A DNA stretch of 30,000 bases from Aplysia californica (lineage: Eukaryota; Mollusca; Gastropoda; Aplysiida; Aplysiidae). The position numbers and the translations under genes are program-made. Where the stretch lies: NCBI RefSeq assembly GCF_000002075.1, contig NW_004797272.1, positions 381,237 to 411,236 of the forward strand, read 5' to 3'. This document shows, one piece after another, positions 10,486 to 29,824 of this stretch; within the stretch, counting starts at the first letter, position 1, and the number at the start of each line of letters is the position of its first letter. Below the pieces are notes generated by a model that was not told the DNA's origin, made no database searches, and worked only from the letters and a program-made list of their open reading frames with translations.

Positions 10486-13400
10486 CTGCAGATCAGAAAA
10501 AAGAGAAAGGTTTGGTTTATAGAGAAAAGTCTCGCTCTAACTGTTAACGATTTCATGTTTAAAGTTGTTGAACTGTTCAGCCAAAGTGGAAAGAAATGGA
10601 GGTAGAGTGTAGAGACTAGGTTACATCATGTACAAAACCTATCATAATCAGGTGTCAATAGGTCAGTAAACACCATTAAGACTGAAAGGAAGGAGATTCT
10701 TCACACAAAAGAGAGTGCATGACAATGTAAAACAATGGCAATTGATGTCCTGACACTTAAAATCTTTAATCAAGAGTACTACTGTACAAACATTGATAAT
10801 ATAGCTGCTTTGGAATGGCATATTATGAGAAAGGTCAAAGTGTACATTTTAATTTTGGCATAAAAAACAAAAAAAAAACAAAAACAACAGTTTTGATACA
10901 ACAGCAGTCTGGAATTATAAACTTTTGTGTTGACCCTGGGGAAGTCAGTTGACACAAAAGACAAACACCAGAATTTAAAGAACTTTTAAGATGCTTGTAA
11001 AGAACAAACTTTGTCTGGACAAACACATCATCATCTTGTCTTGACATCTGTGTCTGTTCATCCAACCATGTCCATACATCCAAAGAAAGTGGAGGAATAA
11101 TCTTCCTCCGCTGGTGTTTCGCTGATGGTAATCTGATCATTGATGGTGGTGTTGATACTTATATTGTATCTTGGTCTTGTCTGAATGTACTTTAACTCCT
11201 TATATCTCTGGCAAGCCGCTCCCAGCAGCTTGTGGTCTAAACTGTAGTGCCGGTGAGACACTGGCACCAACTCGGCCACATTCCTTTATGATCACTTTGA
11301 TGTCAAATTACTCTTTAAGCAGGAGTTCATTCATTAGATGGAGAACTATCAAAATAAGAAAGCTTGTTTTGATTTTATGATTTAATGACCAATTAAGTGG
11401 TGTATACGTCACATAGATAGATTTTGTATCAAAAGAGAGCCCTGGCACAGTGGGTTTACCCCCCTCGGAGATAAAGAGTTAGGGTCGGTCAACTGTGAGA
11501 TATTTACAAGATCTCTCCTGTTCTCCTTCATCTGCTGCAGACTGTGTGAAAGTAAAGCAAGATCATCATCTGCAAAGTCAAAGGCTTCAAGATGGGTTCA
11601 TAATGTTAATTCGATTCCTGTCTTTTTGGCTTCTGTGGTCGTCTACATGATTCAAACTATAATAAGAAGAAACAAGCAAGGCAACAGCATACATCCCTGT
11701 CTCACTCCTGTGTGTAACTGAAACTGTTGTTCAACTGTCTTCAGTGGATGACTCCGCAGTTTTTCTATCCTTGTATATATATGTAGTATTCTGGATAAAT
11801 CCTACTAATTTTTCTCGGACTGCATAATGTCTGAGAATTTTCCATAACAGGTGTCACGATAGATGCTGCCAAATGCTTTCTCATAGTCCACAAAGTTGAT
11901 TAGAAGTGATGAGTTCCATTCCAGTGAATGTTCGGCTATGATCCTATGAGTCGTAATCTGGGCTACATAAGATCTGCTCTTTCTCCATCCTGCTTGGTTG
12001 TCTCCTAGATGTAGAAGTGAGCTGCCACAAAAAATATGTCATGCTAGAATTTAAAAAATATTTTTAAATGTTTACAACAACAACCTTCGTCTGTCCAGAC
12101 ATACCATTTAGGACATTTCAGTAATACAGACAAAGACTAAACTTATTACTATCAATGTTGTCTATGCTGCTCTAATTCATATAATTTAAAACATCATTTC
12201 AAAATCTAGTGAAAGAAAGACTAACCTTCAACTTTTTCAATCTTGACAAGTGATAGTCCAACATTATTGGGTCTATATGGAGATCTGGATGCAAATACAC
12301 CTACTCTGCGCCCATTCAGTCTAGGCGGCTTCACTTTAGCCTTCGAGTGAGGATTGTTGTTTTTGTGAAAGATAAATAATATCCTGGAAAGAAAGAAAAC
12401 AAGCAGCTATAACAATGTATAAATTGACATGAATCATAAAAGATAATGGGTATAGTATTGTTCTTCCATTAGACAAAAATAAATATTCGGTATAATTTCA
12501 GCTATACAGACTAAAACCGATGCTTCTATCATAAACAGTATCTCCTATAAATGTACAAATCTGGCCACAAATTTACAAAAATAATTTTTAAAATTGCTGA
12601 TGTAAGGGATTCTCTAAGGACAGAATATAAGGAATTCCAAATAATTTTCTCTTGCCTGCATCGTCAAAGTACAAATCTTGCTCTTTAGACATCCTTTAAT
12701 ATAACCATAGATTTGAAATCAAACACAAAAGATACTGGTGCACTGGTTACCAGTGTTTAAGAAATTTCCAAAATAAATAACTCCCAGTGAGTGGTTGGCG
12801 GGTGCTATGGTGTGGTCTGCTCCTTCTTTCCTATCAAACATCTATTGTTCCTATCAATTCTCCTTCTTTTTTGTGTTTGCTACTCTCTTGTAATACCTCT
12901 AATCTATGGCACTCATAAGGCCTTATTGTGTTGTAAAGTGTCGTATAACGCTTACTAAAACAAAAATTAACTCCCCATGTATCTGTATGCATTATAATTC
13001 TTTTAGAACCCCTTCTATATACAACAAGCAGAAATGATGTGCAATTCAATACCACAGGAGAAAGTAGTCAAAAGAAAATGCGTAAGCTTCAGAATTAATT
13101 GTAAAGATTGTAAAGATTAAAGGTAACCAAATGGAGAGGTTCATGTGAATGATGCAAAATATAATACTCATGATTAGTGGTATGGTGTAGCTGAAAAAAA
13201 AATCTCCAGCAAGGCTGATATTGGGGTAAGATGCTGGGTCGCTGCATTTAGGCAATAGTGTGACTGGGTGGATTCAAATGTGTTCTCAAATCAAACAATA
13301 GTTTTACCAGAATAATACATCATCACTCAAATACAAAGTTAAGAGTGATGAATTTATAAAACATGTCCTTTTTTTGAAAGGTCTCAATTCCACCATTCAG

Positions 13401-13863
13401 CATCCTAAGCTAGCAATGCAACAGTCACCCCAAAAAATAGTCCTCCCTTAAATGTAGTGTACAAAATTTGTCAATTAAACTTGTTTTGCATTTAAGTGAT
13501 TCCTATGTACCCATTGGGCCAAACACACAAAATCTGGTGATTGTTTCATTTCTTCAATTTACGAACAGTAAAAAGACACATATGAACTGATAATACAAAC
13601 TTATATTTGTGCAAGTCATGATCTTATCACATGGAATTCAAACCCTTGAATGAAATTCATTTTCAAAGAGACTTACCAAGCATGAGAATATTCCTCAAGG
13701 CCTTCTAGAGAGTGCTCTGGATTTGTAAAGACACTTTTCTCAATAACGAGGATCCCACGAGCAGATTCACATAGAGAAGATTGCCGAGGAGTCCCATTCT
13801 TATAGTGAAAAAGAGACTTCATGTACCCAATAGGCTTCATGGTGCAGTTCATGATTGTCAGAT
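9227..13863 (-). CDS. TRMO: TRMO, tRNA (N6-threonylcarbamoyladenosine37-N6)-methyltransferase
   Basis: TRMO/TrmO uses S-adenosylmethionine to methylate t6A at position 37 of tRNA, giving m6t6A next to the anticodon. Three minus-strand exons join in phase: 13863-13677, 12383-12226 and 10485-9227. Starting at the ATG at 13852-13850 gives about 530 residues (human TRMO is about 440). The TrmO barrel spans residues 5-145: KPIGYMKS, GTPRQSSLC, SARGILVI, FTNPEHSLEGLEEYSH at the first exon end, HSKAKVKPPRLNG, GVFASRSPYRPNNVGLSL, then SGIDILDGTPVVDIKPYIPEYD. A Ser/Glu-rich linker (about 146-407) follows, longer than in vertebrates. Then comes the C-terminal domain of animal TRMO (about 408-511: LTVSFTTEAL, PEEARKSI, DPRSVYRRTHCSDSLYFF, HVTCWF). 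All splice sites are GT-AG. An upstream exon is possible, because the first acceptor at 13864 splices into phase 2 before the ATG; I could not identify it. Confidence 0.95.
11058..11279 (-). other. Intronic open frame of unknown origin
   Basis: A 73-codon minus frame reads MAELVPVSHRHYSLDHKLLG and then a region rich in Ile and Thr. A second frame (11140-10835) overlaps its end and continues as PPLSLDVWTWLDEQTQMSRQ. The two together look like a decayed coding sequence, perhaps from a mobile element, but I do not recognise the family. It is not part of TRMO, because neighbouring TRMO exons already join in phase. Confidence 0.25.
11445..12035 (-). mobile_element. LINE reverse transcriptase palm fragment, decayed
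   Basis: The minus strand reads QAGWRKSRSYVAQITTHRII, then EHSLEWNSSLLINFVDYEKAF, then in another frame HTGVRQGCMLLPCLFLLII and later TFADDDLALLSHSLQQMKEN. These are the ordered non-LTR motifs: GFRxGRS, FxDYEKAFDS (first catalytic Asp retained), GVRQGC-LSP, and FADD-LALLS (here FADDD, an extra codon in the catalytic box). Stops and frame changes between the blocks show it is dead. The copy lies within a TRMO intron, in the same orientation as the gene. Confidence 0.88.
12226..12383 (-). CDS. TRMO: TRMO exon with the SAM-binding and active-site motifs
   Basis: The acceptor tttccag precedes GATATTATTT and the donor is GTTAGT below 12226. The 158 bases complete Trp and then code ILFIFHKNN, HSKAKVKPPRLNGRRVG and VFASRSPYRPNNVGLSL, followed by KIEKVE. 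The P-R-L-N-G, R-S-P-x-R-P-N and G-L-S-L strings are the most conserved part of the TrmO family. Confidence 0.95.
12384..13676 (-). other. TRMO: TRMO intron, no other feature recognised
   Basis: This AT-rich intron lies between two TRMO exons that join through a split Trp codon. Two short minus frames (12834-13055 and 13046-13255) have no conserved content. I see no repeat with clear ends. Confidence 0.7.
13677..13863 (-). CDS. TRMO: TRMO exon with the N-terminal barrel motifs
   Basis: The acceptor is tttcag at 13864-13869 on the minus strand and the donor is GTAAGT just below 13677. The exon has 187 bases: 2 bases completing a prior codon, 61 codons, and 2 bases that form Trp with the next exon. 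It codes LTI, then MNCTMKPIGYMKSLFHYKNG and on to YSHA. Two in-frame Met codons (MNCTM) allow a start inside the exon. That start matches the compact N-terminus of bacterial TrmO, which begins just before the P-I-G motif. Confidence 0.93.
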
Positions 13864-14964
13864 CTGAAAATGATTTATAAAAAATGTTTTAAGACAATGT
13901 ATGCTCACGAACAGAAAGCTTTATCATGCTGCTAGTGAAAGCAGGCAAGAAAATTTGCCAAGTCCAGAAGCAAAGGAGACAAGAAAACATAACTATTACA
14001 AAGCAGAAACGGCACCCTCTTGCTCTTTCTGCTCCTGAAGACATCAGTGACACAAATCAGTGGAAGTAAATCGATGAAAGGAAATACATATATCACTATC
14101 TTACTTCTTATATTATTTGATCATACACAAGAAGACAAATCTTTCACGGGGGGTCACCTCAAATAACCTTCTAAAAATAATAATAAACACACTAACCAAA
14201 TGTCATAGGAGCATGAAAAAGCTCTTTCATTTGAATGACAGCATATGATTGCTGCAACTGAAATTATCCCCCACCTGAACAAATATTAACTTCAGCCAAC
14301 TTTTGATTCACAGATAAAAGTCAAGAGAATGTCCCCCACTTGACCAAGTGTGCATATATCGAGGGGCTACCAATCTCCATACGCAACATTTTAGGTCACT
14401 GTTATCCCTCCCTCGTTAGTTATAGAGGGTTATTTCTCACGATACTGGGCAAAATGTTTTTTATTCAAACTATTTTATAATAAAAGCCTAATTGTGTAGT
14501 AATTTTCCCCACTCTAGACCAATCAGTGGGGTTTCCAGGGAGGGGGGGGAGGTGTCATGCCCCCTCTGAGATAATACAAAAAAAAAGAAAAAACTGAGGC
14601 GGGTTCAGAGGGGGAGTGCCTCCCCCGCCACACCCTAGTTTTCTCCCCATTATAAATTCATTGACTCAGGACAATTTCAGTGGCCTCTGAGGCAAAAATG
14701 ACAGCCATTTAAGTTACACCCCAAAAAGCAAAGGTCTGTGTGTGGGCGCTAATATAAAAAAATTACAAGTGGCTATTCTCTGGCGTTGCGCCGGTCAATA
14801 TATTGAAGGCTATTCTCCGGCATCATGTATATTTTGCAACATGCTGCTTCTCCACAGCTTTCCATCTCCCCTATCGGTACGTTATGACCTAACACAAACA
14901 CTCATTAGGGTCAGCATTTCTTCAGAAAGCAATTAATCACAGGTGGACACGCAGCCACTACTCA
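13864..14964. other. Region upstream of TRMO, not resolved
   Basis: It should hold the TRMO promoter, and possibly a 5' exon that would donate one base before the acceptor at 13864. I found no minus-strand exon here with both a good donor and a plausible N-terminus. The stretch has G-rich runs around 14536-14550 and 14600-14625. Confidence 0.5.
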
Positions 14965-15249
14965 ATGAAAGCTCCAGTGACGGAAGAAGGTGAAATTTCT
15001 GTGTCAGAGGTGACAGCACCAGAAGCACCGGAAGTACAAGTTCACGCATCCGGCACTGAGCTCAGCTCTAACAATAATGGTCATAACGTGCCGACAGGGG
15101 AGATGGAAATCTGTGGAGAAATGACATGTGCAACTATACGTGACGCTGGAGAAGAGCCACTTGCTAAAACATTTAGCAGCAGCCCTTGTTCCTATTTAGG
15201 ATTCTTGTACAGGGCATTCGTCGGTCTCTCTCACACTGCGCGGTCTCAG
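14965..15249 (+). CDS. Possible first coding exon of an unidentified gene
   Basis: An ATG opens a 95-codon frame beginning MKAPVTEEGEISVSEVTAPE. It is rich in Glu, Ser, Thr and Ala and reaches a good donor, CAG followed by GTGAGC (15250), in phase 0. Read past the donor it stops six codons later. Composition is more coding-like than the surroundings, but no domain is recognisable and I found no matching acceptor exon in the next kilobases. It could be the start of an unknown gene, a UTR-like exon or chance. Confidence 0.28.
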
Positions 15250-18056
15250 GTGAGCCTTGCGATGTAAGTGAAAATGAAGAATAGTACGGTTCGTCATTCT
15301 CCCTTACACTCGTGAAGGTTATGGGCGTAAGCGATGGTCAATTGTGACGCTTTATCGACAGAGATGACAGTGTACAGGTTACTACAAATGAAAATAAGAC
15401 GTAAAAAGTTAGGTGTTTGTTATATCCGAACTGTAACTCGGTAAACATTCTTTGTTTCCCTCCCTCCCTTGGTTAAATACTACACAGTCAATGAACAAAT
15501 CAGATCATGTGTTAACTATGCACACATTTTCAACAGCTTGATTTGTCTCATTTGGAATCAAAGTTTGGTCTCCAAGATATTTCTTTATTGTATTCTCTTT
15601 CAAAGCGAGTTTTACTTTTATTTTCGCTAAATTGCAAAATTCCCCATGCACGACCAAAGGGATCAATAATTTAAAGTCACAATGTCAATAATATGATAAG
15701 ATCATTGCAAAGTCAAACTTTCCCGTAAAAAATGTAGCAATCTGACAAGACTGTATAACAAACGCTCTTAAGAGAGGTAATGCGATGCTTTGTACAGCAT
15801 CAGCCGTGTATTTAATAAAGGATTCAGTTGACGGGAAAACATACCACTAATTAGAGATCGACAAGGACAGTTTGAATCCACAACACATACTTGATCGTAA
15901 CATCCATCAAGTCATAAAAAAATTGTAAAGCATGATTAAGTGTCACCACAATGCGTCCACTTTTAAAGTTGGAAAAAAACATTTACTCTCATTACGCAGT
16001 GTCATTAATTGCTTGGTAGAAATTCTAAATGATGTCGACCAGTGACACATGCTAGACAAATTGCAGCACTATAATCATCATTGGGATTTGGGATGTAAAA
16101 TGACTGGACAGCAAACTAATATGATGTCAGATGCAGAATTAAACACTGTACTCTATAAAATAAGAAAAAAAAATTAAAAATTAAAATTTTGACCATTTGA
16201 CGTTTTCCCTTATGACGGCAGAACTGCAGCCTGTCAGCCATGCTCTACTGATAGGTTACAAGGTTTTCGGTATAATGTAAATAGTACATTTAGGAATTCT
16301 GGTAGTGATGCTTGAAATTGAAACACGGTAAACGCAAAGACAATAATCAATAAAGCGTGTGCAAATTGGCGTATGACGCCGGAAAAGTTTAGCGGAGGAA
16401 AAGGCGGTAGCGGAAATCCGCTAAATAGCGGAATATTGAGACCCATGTCTATCAAAGAATGCTCAAAGTAGAAAACTACCCTCTAACCCCCTCACCTCTT
16501 TGTGCACTCATTCCGAACTCAAAAACCAAATAAACACCGCCTTCAAAGCATGCCTTTGACCTCTTGTTACTACTGCTACGTAACTCACTACAATTCAAAA
16601 ACTGCGATAGAACGGGGCAACACAGAAAGAGATTTATAATCTTCCCAGATATATCACTCACAGCCTTAACCCTGAAGCATCAGGGGGCATCAGTGTCGCA
16701 GTGTCTACGTCAAATTTGTCTGTATACAGCTACTGCAACAACGGCTATAATTTAGCCGCCACTGTAACACTAACAGATGTTTTGATATTGAGGAATGAGA
16801 AGTGAGAAGGAGAAATGAAAGAAGACAGAAGAGGCACAACCACAAAAAAACCGGAAACAATGTGTGGGCTGGGCCTTGCAGTTGCCAGGTAGAGTCAACT
16901 GCTAATCGTATTTAAATAGGAAAAAATAGCGATTACGTTTGTTTAAGTTGGAAAAGTTTAACAAATTTTGTTTTTACCTTGTTTTTTATACTAGATTTAA
17001 AGGCATCAAATATTTCTGATATTTAATTTCACATGTTTGTAAATTATTCAGTTTGTAACATTAGTCTTAGCAATAAATTCGGTGAATGATCAAAACCCTG
17101 GATAAAGAAAGCAGTACCGGAAGTACACTGTAGTGTTTGTCCATAGCAACTGCTACGTCTTTGAACGTACATGGTGGGTAAAATTTACTTTTTGACTTAG
17201 GCCTACAGTAGTACGGTAGAGGGATTTATGGCAATGTAGATATACCTTCAATACTTTAGCTTGGTCTTATTATTGATTTGATCTCAAATGAAACGCCATC
17301 TGTTTCTGTCTAGATCTAGCAACTTGGTTTTAGTTTTACTCTGGGCCTGGGTAGGGAGTTATAATATTTGATATTGGAGTCTTGATAATGATGAGTTTGA
17401 GTTCGAGTTCGTGAAGTCTGAACAATGATTAGATTTCTAGATCTAGAGATCTAGATCTAGATCTAGATCTATTATGATATAAAATGAATTTATCTAAAAT
17501 TAAAAGTAAAAATGATTTTGTAGGCTGTTTGTCAATTTGACTTGATCAACTTGATGTGATACCATATTCTCATTCAGAGTAGATCCTTGCACAGTACTCG
17601 TGCAACGGAAGGATATGCCTTATAATTGTAGTACCTACGTCTTAAAAAATGATCAGGTAGATCTAGATCTAGGTAGATTTAGATTATCTCTCATGAAGTA
17701 GGCCCGTGTCCAGTTAACGACTGGATGTAACGGCAGAAGCCACTATCCATAAATAAATAGACCTAGGCCTAACTTATTTAGGCCTACACTATAATTAGGC
17801 CTACTTATCTTTTTATTATTAGGCTACACATATAATGTATAGCATTTTGGTTCCATTATCAGGGCACACATACTATGGCTATTGATCTGAAATGCTCAAT
17901 CAATGCTCAATCAATGCTCCCCAGTTTGATTTCAATCGGAAACAGCATTATTTTCTGCTGAGCTAGATCCAGTAGAGGTCTGAATTATTCATCATTACCG
18001 AAACAGCTGCTTTGCTGGTGGAATAAAGAGACATCGGGTATGCGGAAAGGGATTGC
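15250..18056. other. Intergenic sequence without a recognised gene
   Basis: No conserved protein motif or RNA gene is visible. A GCGG-rich patch with a 6-bp hairpin TAGCGGAAATCCGCTA lies at about 16412-16427. Palindromic AGATCT runs occur at 17436-17470 and 17659-17672, and TAGGCCTA-type motifs cluster at 17760-17806. Short open frames at 16234-16755 show no features. Confidence 0.5.
17310..17806. repeat. Cluster of palindromic AGATCT and TAGGCCTA motifs
   Basis: CTAGATCTAG-type strings occur at 17310-17320, 17434-17470 (several tandem AGATCT units) and 17659-17672. TAGGCCTA or close variants occur around 17760-17806. The same motifs recur at 7284-7297, 19595-19603, 20875-20882 and 24715-24734, where the two are fused. 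This is low-complexity, self-complementary sequence. Confidence 0.75.
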
Positions 18057-18564
18057 GGCTATTTTCACCCCAGGTGAGAATAAAAAATATGATCGACCCC
18101 TCACCGGCTTCGTGAGACTCACCAGCGTTGGCTATTCTCACCCAGTATGAAACAAGACGCAGGCCTACTTTTTTTTCTCTTTTCTGAATTCTGTCTATCG
18201 GTGTGGATGATCAAATGGACAAAAACAAAGAATAAAATGATGTTATAGCACAGAAGTAAACTAATTTGGTTGTCTGCAACGATTCTACAGCTCTTTCACT
18301 TTTCGAATTGAGCTGAACTACACCAGTCACCATTTTGTTTTGCCCGGCAATTCTCGCTACTCCTCTTTCTCCACTCTCTCTCTCTCCCTCTCTCTCTTGC
18401 ACTGCCCGCAGACAAAGTTGCACCCTTTCAACACAAGAGTGCTGGAACGTTTGTTTACACTGCTATCACTGTGAACGCACCCTGGCTGAGAATGGCCAAA
18501 AAGGCTCGCCCTCTCACCTGAGCCAATGCACTAAGCCTCAAATGCACCCCGGGTGAAAATAGCC
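18057..18564. mobile_element. Inverted-end repeat element (possible MITE)
   Basis: GGCTATTTTCACCCCAGGTG (18057-18076) matches the reverse complement of 18545-18564 at 18 of 20 bases. A related inner pair lies at about 18129 (GGCTATTCTCACCC) and 18484-18497 (GGCTGAGAATGGCC). A further solo terminus (GCTATTCTCACCCCG) lies at 18607-18623. Several related termini close together suggest a small inverted-end element with nested or rearranged copies. No target duplication was fixed. Confidence 0.5.
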
Positions 18565-18595
18565 AAAAGGCTCGCTCTCTCATTCTGAGTTAGAG
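18477..18595. repeat. Tandem duplication of about 67-bp units
   Basis: Two units begin GCACCC(T/C)GGG/C and continue GAATGGCCAAAAAGGCTCGC and GAAAATAGCCAAAAGGCTCG, then CTCTCA. They start at 18477 and 18544, a 67-base spacing. The second unit forms the right end of the 18057-18564 inverted pair. Confidence 0.6.
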
Positions 18596-18785
18596 GTCTA
18601 CAACTTTGCTATTCTCACCCCGTTTGAGAATGTAAGAATAGGACTGTAAGATGGGCTGTAAGATTAGTGGCAGAACTTCGAGGTAGGGGTCAGAGTTAAG
18701 GTTTATATATTTTATAGGTTTATGAGTTTTTCCCAAATGTTCCCTCAATGTGTGATTACTACTTGTAGTACAAATTATTTCTATC

Positions 18786-19566
18786 AAGCCCCGGTTACAC
18801 GCAACAATAAATTGTATCAGATTTGTCGTATGAGAGAACTGTCCGTTTTATCGAAGTGTGTTGTCAGTTTACACGTTCCAATCTATTCGATGGAGGAGAT
18901 TCCTCGGCACATAGCCAACATGTCTCTTTGCGAAGACAGCAATTTGCCTGGGAAAGCATAGTGAAGGTTTCGAGCTCTGGACCTAATGAATGAAAGGCGA
19001 ACAATGTACCTCTAGATCACGAGAGCCCGCCCCCCCGCCCTCCCCTGCACATTTTGATATAGCAGAACAGTGTCTTTAGAAAAAGTTGGCCATACTGTAC
19101 CGTGTTGTGTGTAGAAAGAGAAGCTTTGACTTGACTGCAGATGTGCAATGCACCAAGTGACCTACTTCACTGTTGGCAATCCACTAAATAATAAAATTGC
19201 TAAAATATACCCAATAACACACCAAATCAGGTTCTTCGCGAACAACTTTGCTTATTTTGAGATGTTGATTCCGAATATGAAATCAGTTCTTACCTACGAT
19301 AATTATTAAAAATTTTTTTAGCCCTGAGTTTAGTTCTGCGCGCTGCATATTTCAAAGTGAATCTACGTCACAGTGCGTCTCCCGCAAATCTGACAGTAAT
19401 CGCACGAAAAATATCACGCTGCCCTTGATTTCTCAACCAAGTCTCCAAACTGTCGTTCGATCGTCCAAATTTTGTACAATTTTGTATGTTACACCTGACG
19501 ATTTATCGTTTGATCGCTAGATCGTCCAGTTTTTTTACAATTTATCGTTACATGTAACCTGGCCTT
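18786..19566. mobile_element. 781-bp element with 30-bp terminal inverted repeats
   Basis: Positions 18786-18815 match the reverse complement of 19537-19566 at 25 of 30 bases, sharing GGTTACA and ATAAATTGT. Inside the right end, a partly repeated block (GATCGTCC plus TTTACAATTT plus TTATCGTT) occurs twice (about 19453-19510 and 19514-19558). It has no long open frame. A SINE-like head (18961-19030) lies within it. No clear target duplication is seen, so the superfamily is left open. Confidence 0.7.
18961..19030 (-). repeat. tRNA-like SINE head (possible)
   Basis: On the minus strand ggctctcgtgatctagaggt resembles an A box, and agctcgaaacct about 40 bases on resembles a B box. It is related to 7590-7686. 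It lies inside the 18786-19566 inverted-end element, so it is probably a later insertion. A G/C homopolymer-like tract (19029-19044) sits at its start. Confidence 0.4.
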
Positions 19567-21018
19567 AAGTCATAACGAGACAAAACATGTGTGTAGGCCT
19601 ACGCAACAATATGTATATTAAGATGAAGCATGTACAGTAAATGTGTTGTCTCACCTAACAGTAATGCATGTTACAAATTCAAACTGACCATAATAGTACT
19701 GTACATAATTATGATTACTTATTCATGTTTGTTATCATAATTATTATTCTTTATTTGCCACAGTTGAGATCCTAAAATGAAGGCGGATGTTTGGGGTTTT
19801 TGAATGAATGTGGAATGTTCTGACGTAAAAATGTAGACCTTGACGTGTGTGTTCATCATATAATCAGTGGGAGCTACAGACAGAAAGTTGGTGCAGCGCC
19901 TTGGGTGAGTCAGAAAATATCAGGTAGCCCATGTTATTCTTTTATAATTTATTTCATAAAATGATCTAGTTCTGTAGAAAAGTCAGAATCTATAGGATTA
20001 CTTGTTGTATTTTTCATAAAAATTTACTTTTGAATTTCTCCTGTGTTCCATTGTACCAGGTTGTCAGAAAAAGTCTCAAGAAGTACACTTTAAGAAATGC
20101 CAATAATTAACCCATTGACCGTTGGATTTAAAGACAATTTCTTTAGGCTAGTTATTTTTCACTTGCTATTGATGGCTTAGTAATTATGATCAGAGACTGT
20201 TCTGTGCTTTCCTCTGGACACAATAAAATTTTCTTACTTTCTCAGGATGTGCATCATATGCTACTGCTTTATAAGTTGATGGTAGTTTTATAATGTTAAA
20301 GGTGTAGAAAATTGAAATATACTTGTTTTGCACCAACATCTCATTTCATAATGTTTATTAAATCTGTAAACTTGCACTTATCTTATGACATGCAGCAAGG
20401 GAGTTTCCAAGAGATCTTTTCTCAGTCAAAAATAAAATTTTATCCATTTCTAGACTTTCCTAATGTGACCACTGATATACCTTGGATGTATTGTTAATTA
20501 GGGTACTTTAAATTTGCATTAAAGAACCATTGTTTTTTTACAAAGGTGTACTTTTTGCTTTTATATTAGACTATATATTTCTGTGTCGTTATATTTATTT
20601 TTAAAAAATGGAAAGTCTGATTCCATTGTTAGCTTGATTTGATTAATGTTTGAAAGTTTGTCAACACAAAACACAAAAATATGTTCACAATGATCAACAG
20701 TTGGCCTACCGAGAACATCCAAACGAGTTATTTTTCCAATGTTTGACTCCTATGACAAGATGCACAATATACCTAGTATCAAAGATTTTGATTATAATTT
20801 TGTTTAAATAGATGATTAAAATGTTTGCAGTTCTAACAGCTAGTAGCAGTGGAATTTCTGTAAATCCTTTTAGTGTAGGCCTACTTATATTTCAAAACGC
20901 TTGTTTTAGGCATATATGGTCTGTATATATAGAAATGATTTTAAAATTCTCTGATTTTTTCTTCAAATCTGAGAATTATGGGTTTTATTGAATTGAACTC
21001 TTTGCTTTTTTATTTCAG
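19567..21018. other. Upstream region of the CCDC87-like gene
   Basis: The first coding exon is preceded by an acceptor at 21016-21018, so a non-coding 5' exon must lie upstream. One candidate ends at 19904, where GCGCCTTGG meets GTGAGT. The rest is AT-rich and has no other recognised feature. Confidence 0.45.
19861..19904 (+). other. Candidate non-coding 5' exon of the CCDC87-like gene
   Basis: A GC-richer patch with a strong donor (TTGG then GTGAGT at 19905-19910) lies 1.1 kb before the first coding exon and has no open start codon leading into it. Its 5' limit cannot be set from sequence alone. Confidence 0.28.

Positions 21019-29824
<8,806 letters not shown>

Larger units (their letters stand above)
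10486..12225 (-). other. TRMO: TRMO intron with a LINE remnant and an unassigned open frame
   Basis: The flanking exons join in phase without anything from this interval. It contains a LINE fragment at 11445-12035. Open minus frames at 11058-11279 and 10835-11140 show no motif that I recognise. The rest is AT-rich. Confidence 0.7.

Noticed and set aside
11445-12035. Reverse transcriptase considered as an LTR or retrovirus-like element
   Set aside because: The motif order and spacing (GVRQGC, FADD-LALLS) are of the non-LTR type. No LTRs, integrase or protease were seen anywhere in the window.
16234-16755. Short minus and plus frames near a GCGG-rich hairpin
   Set aside because: No conserved motif and no consistent splice links.
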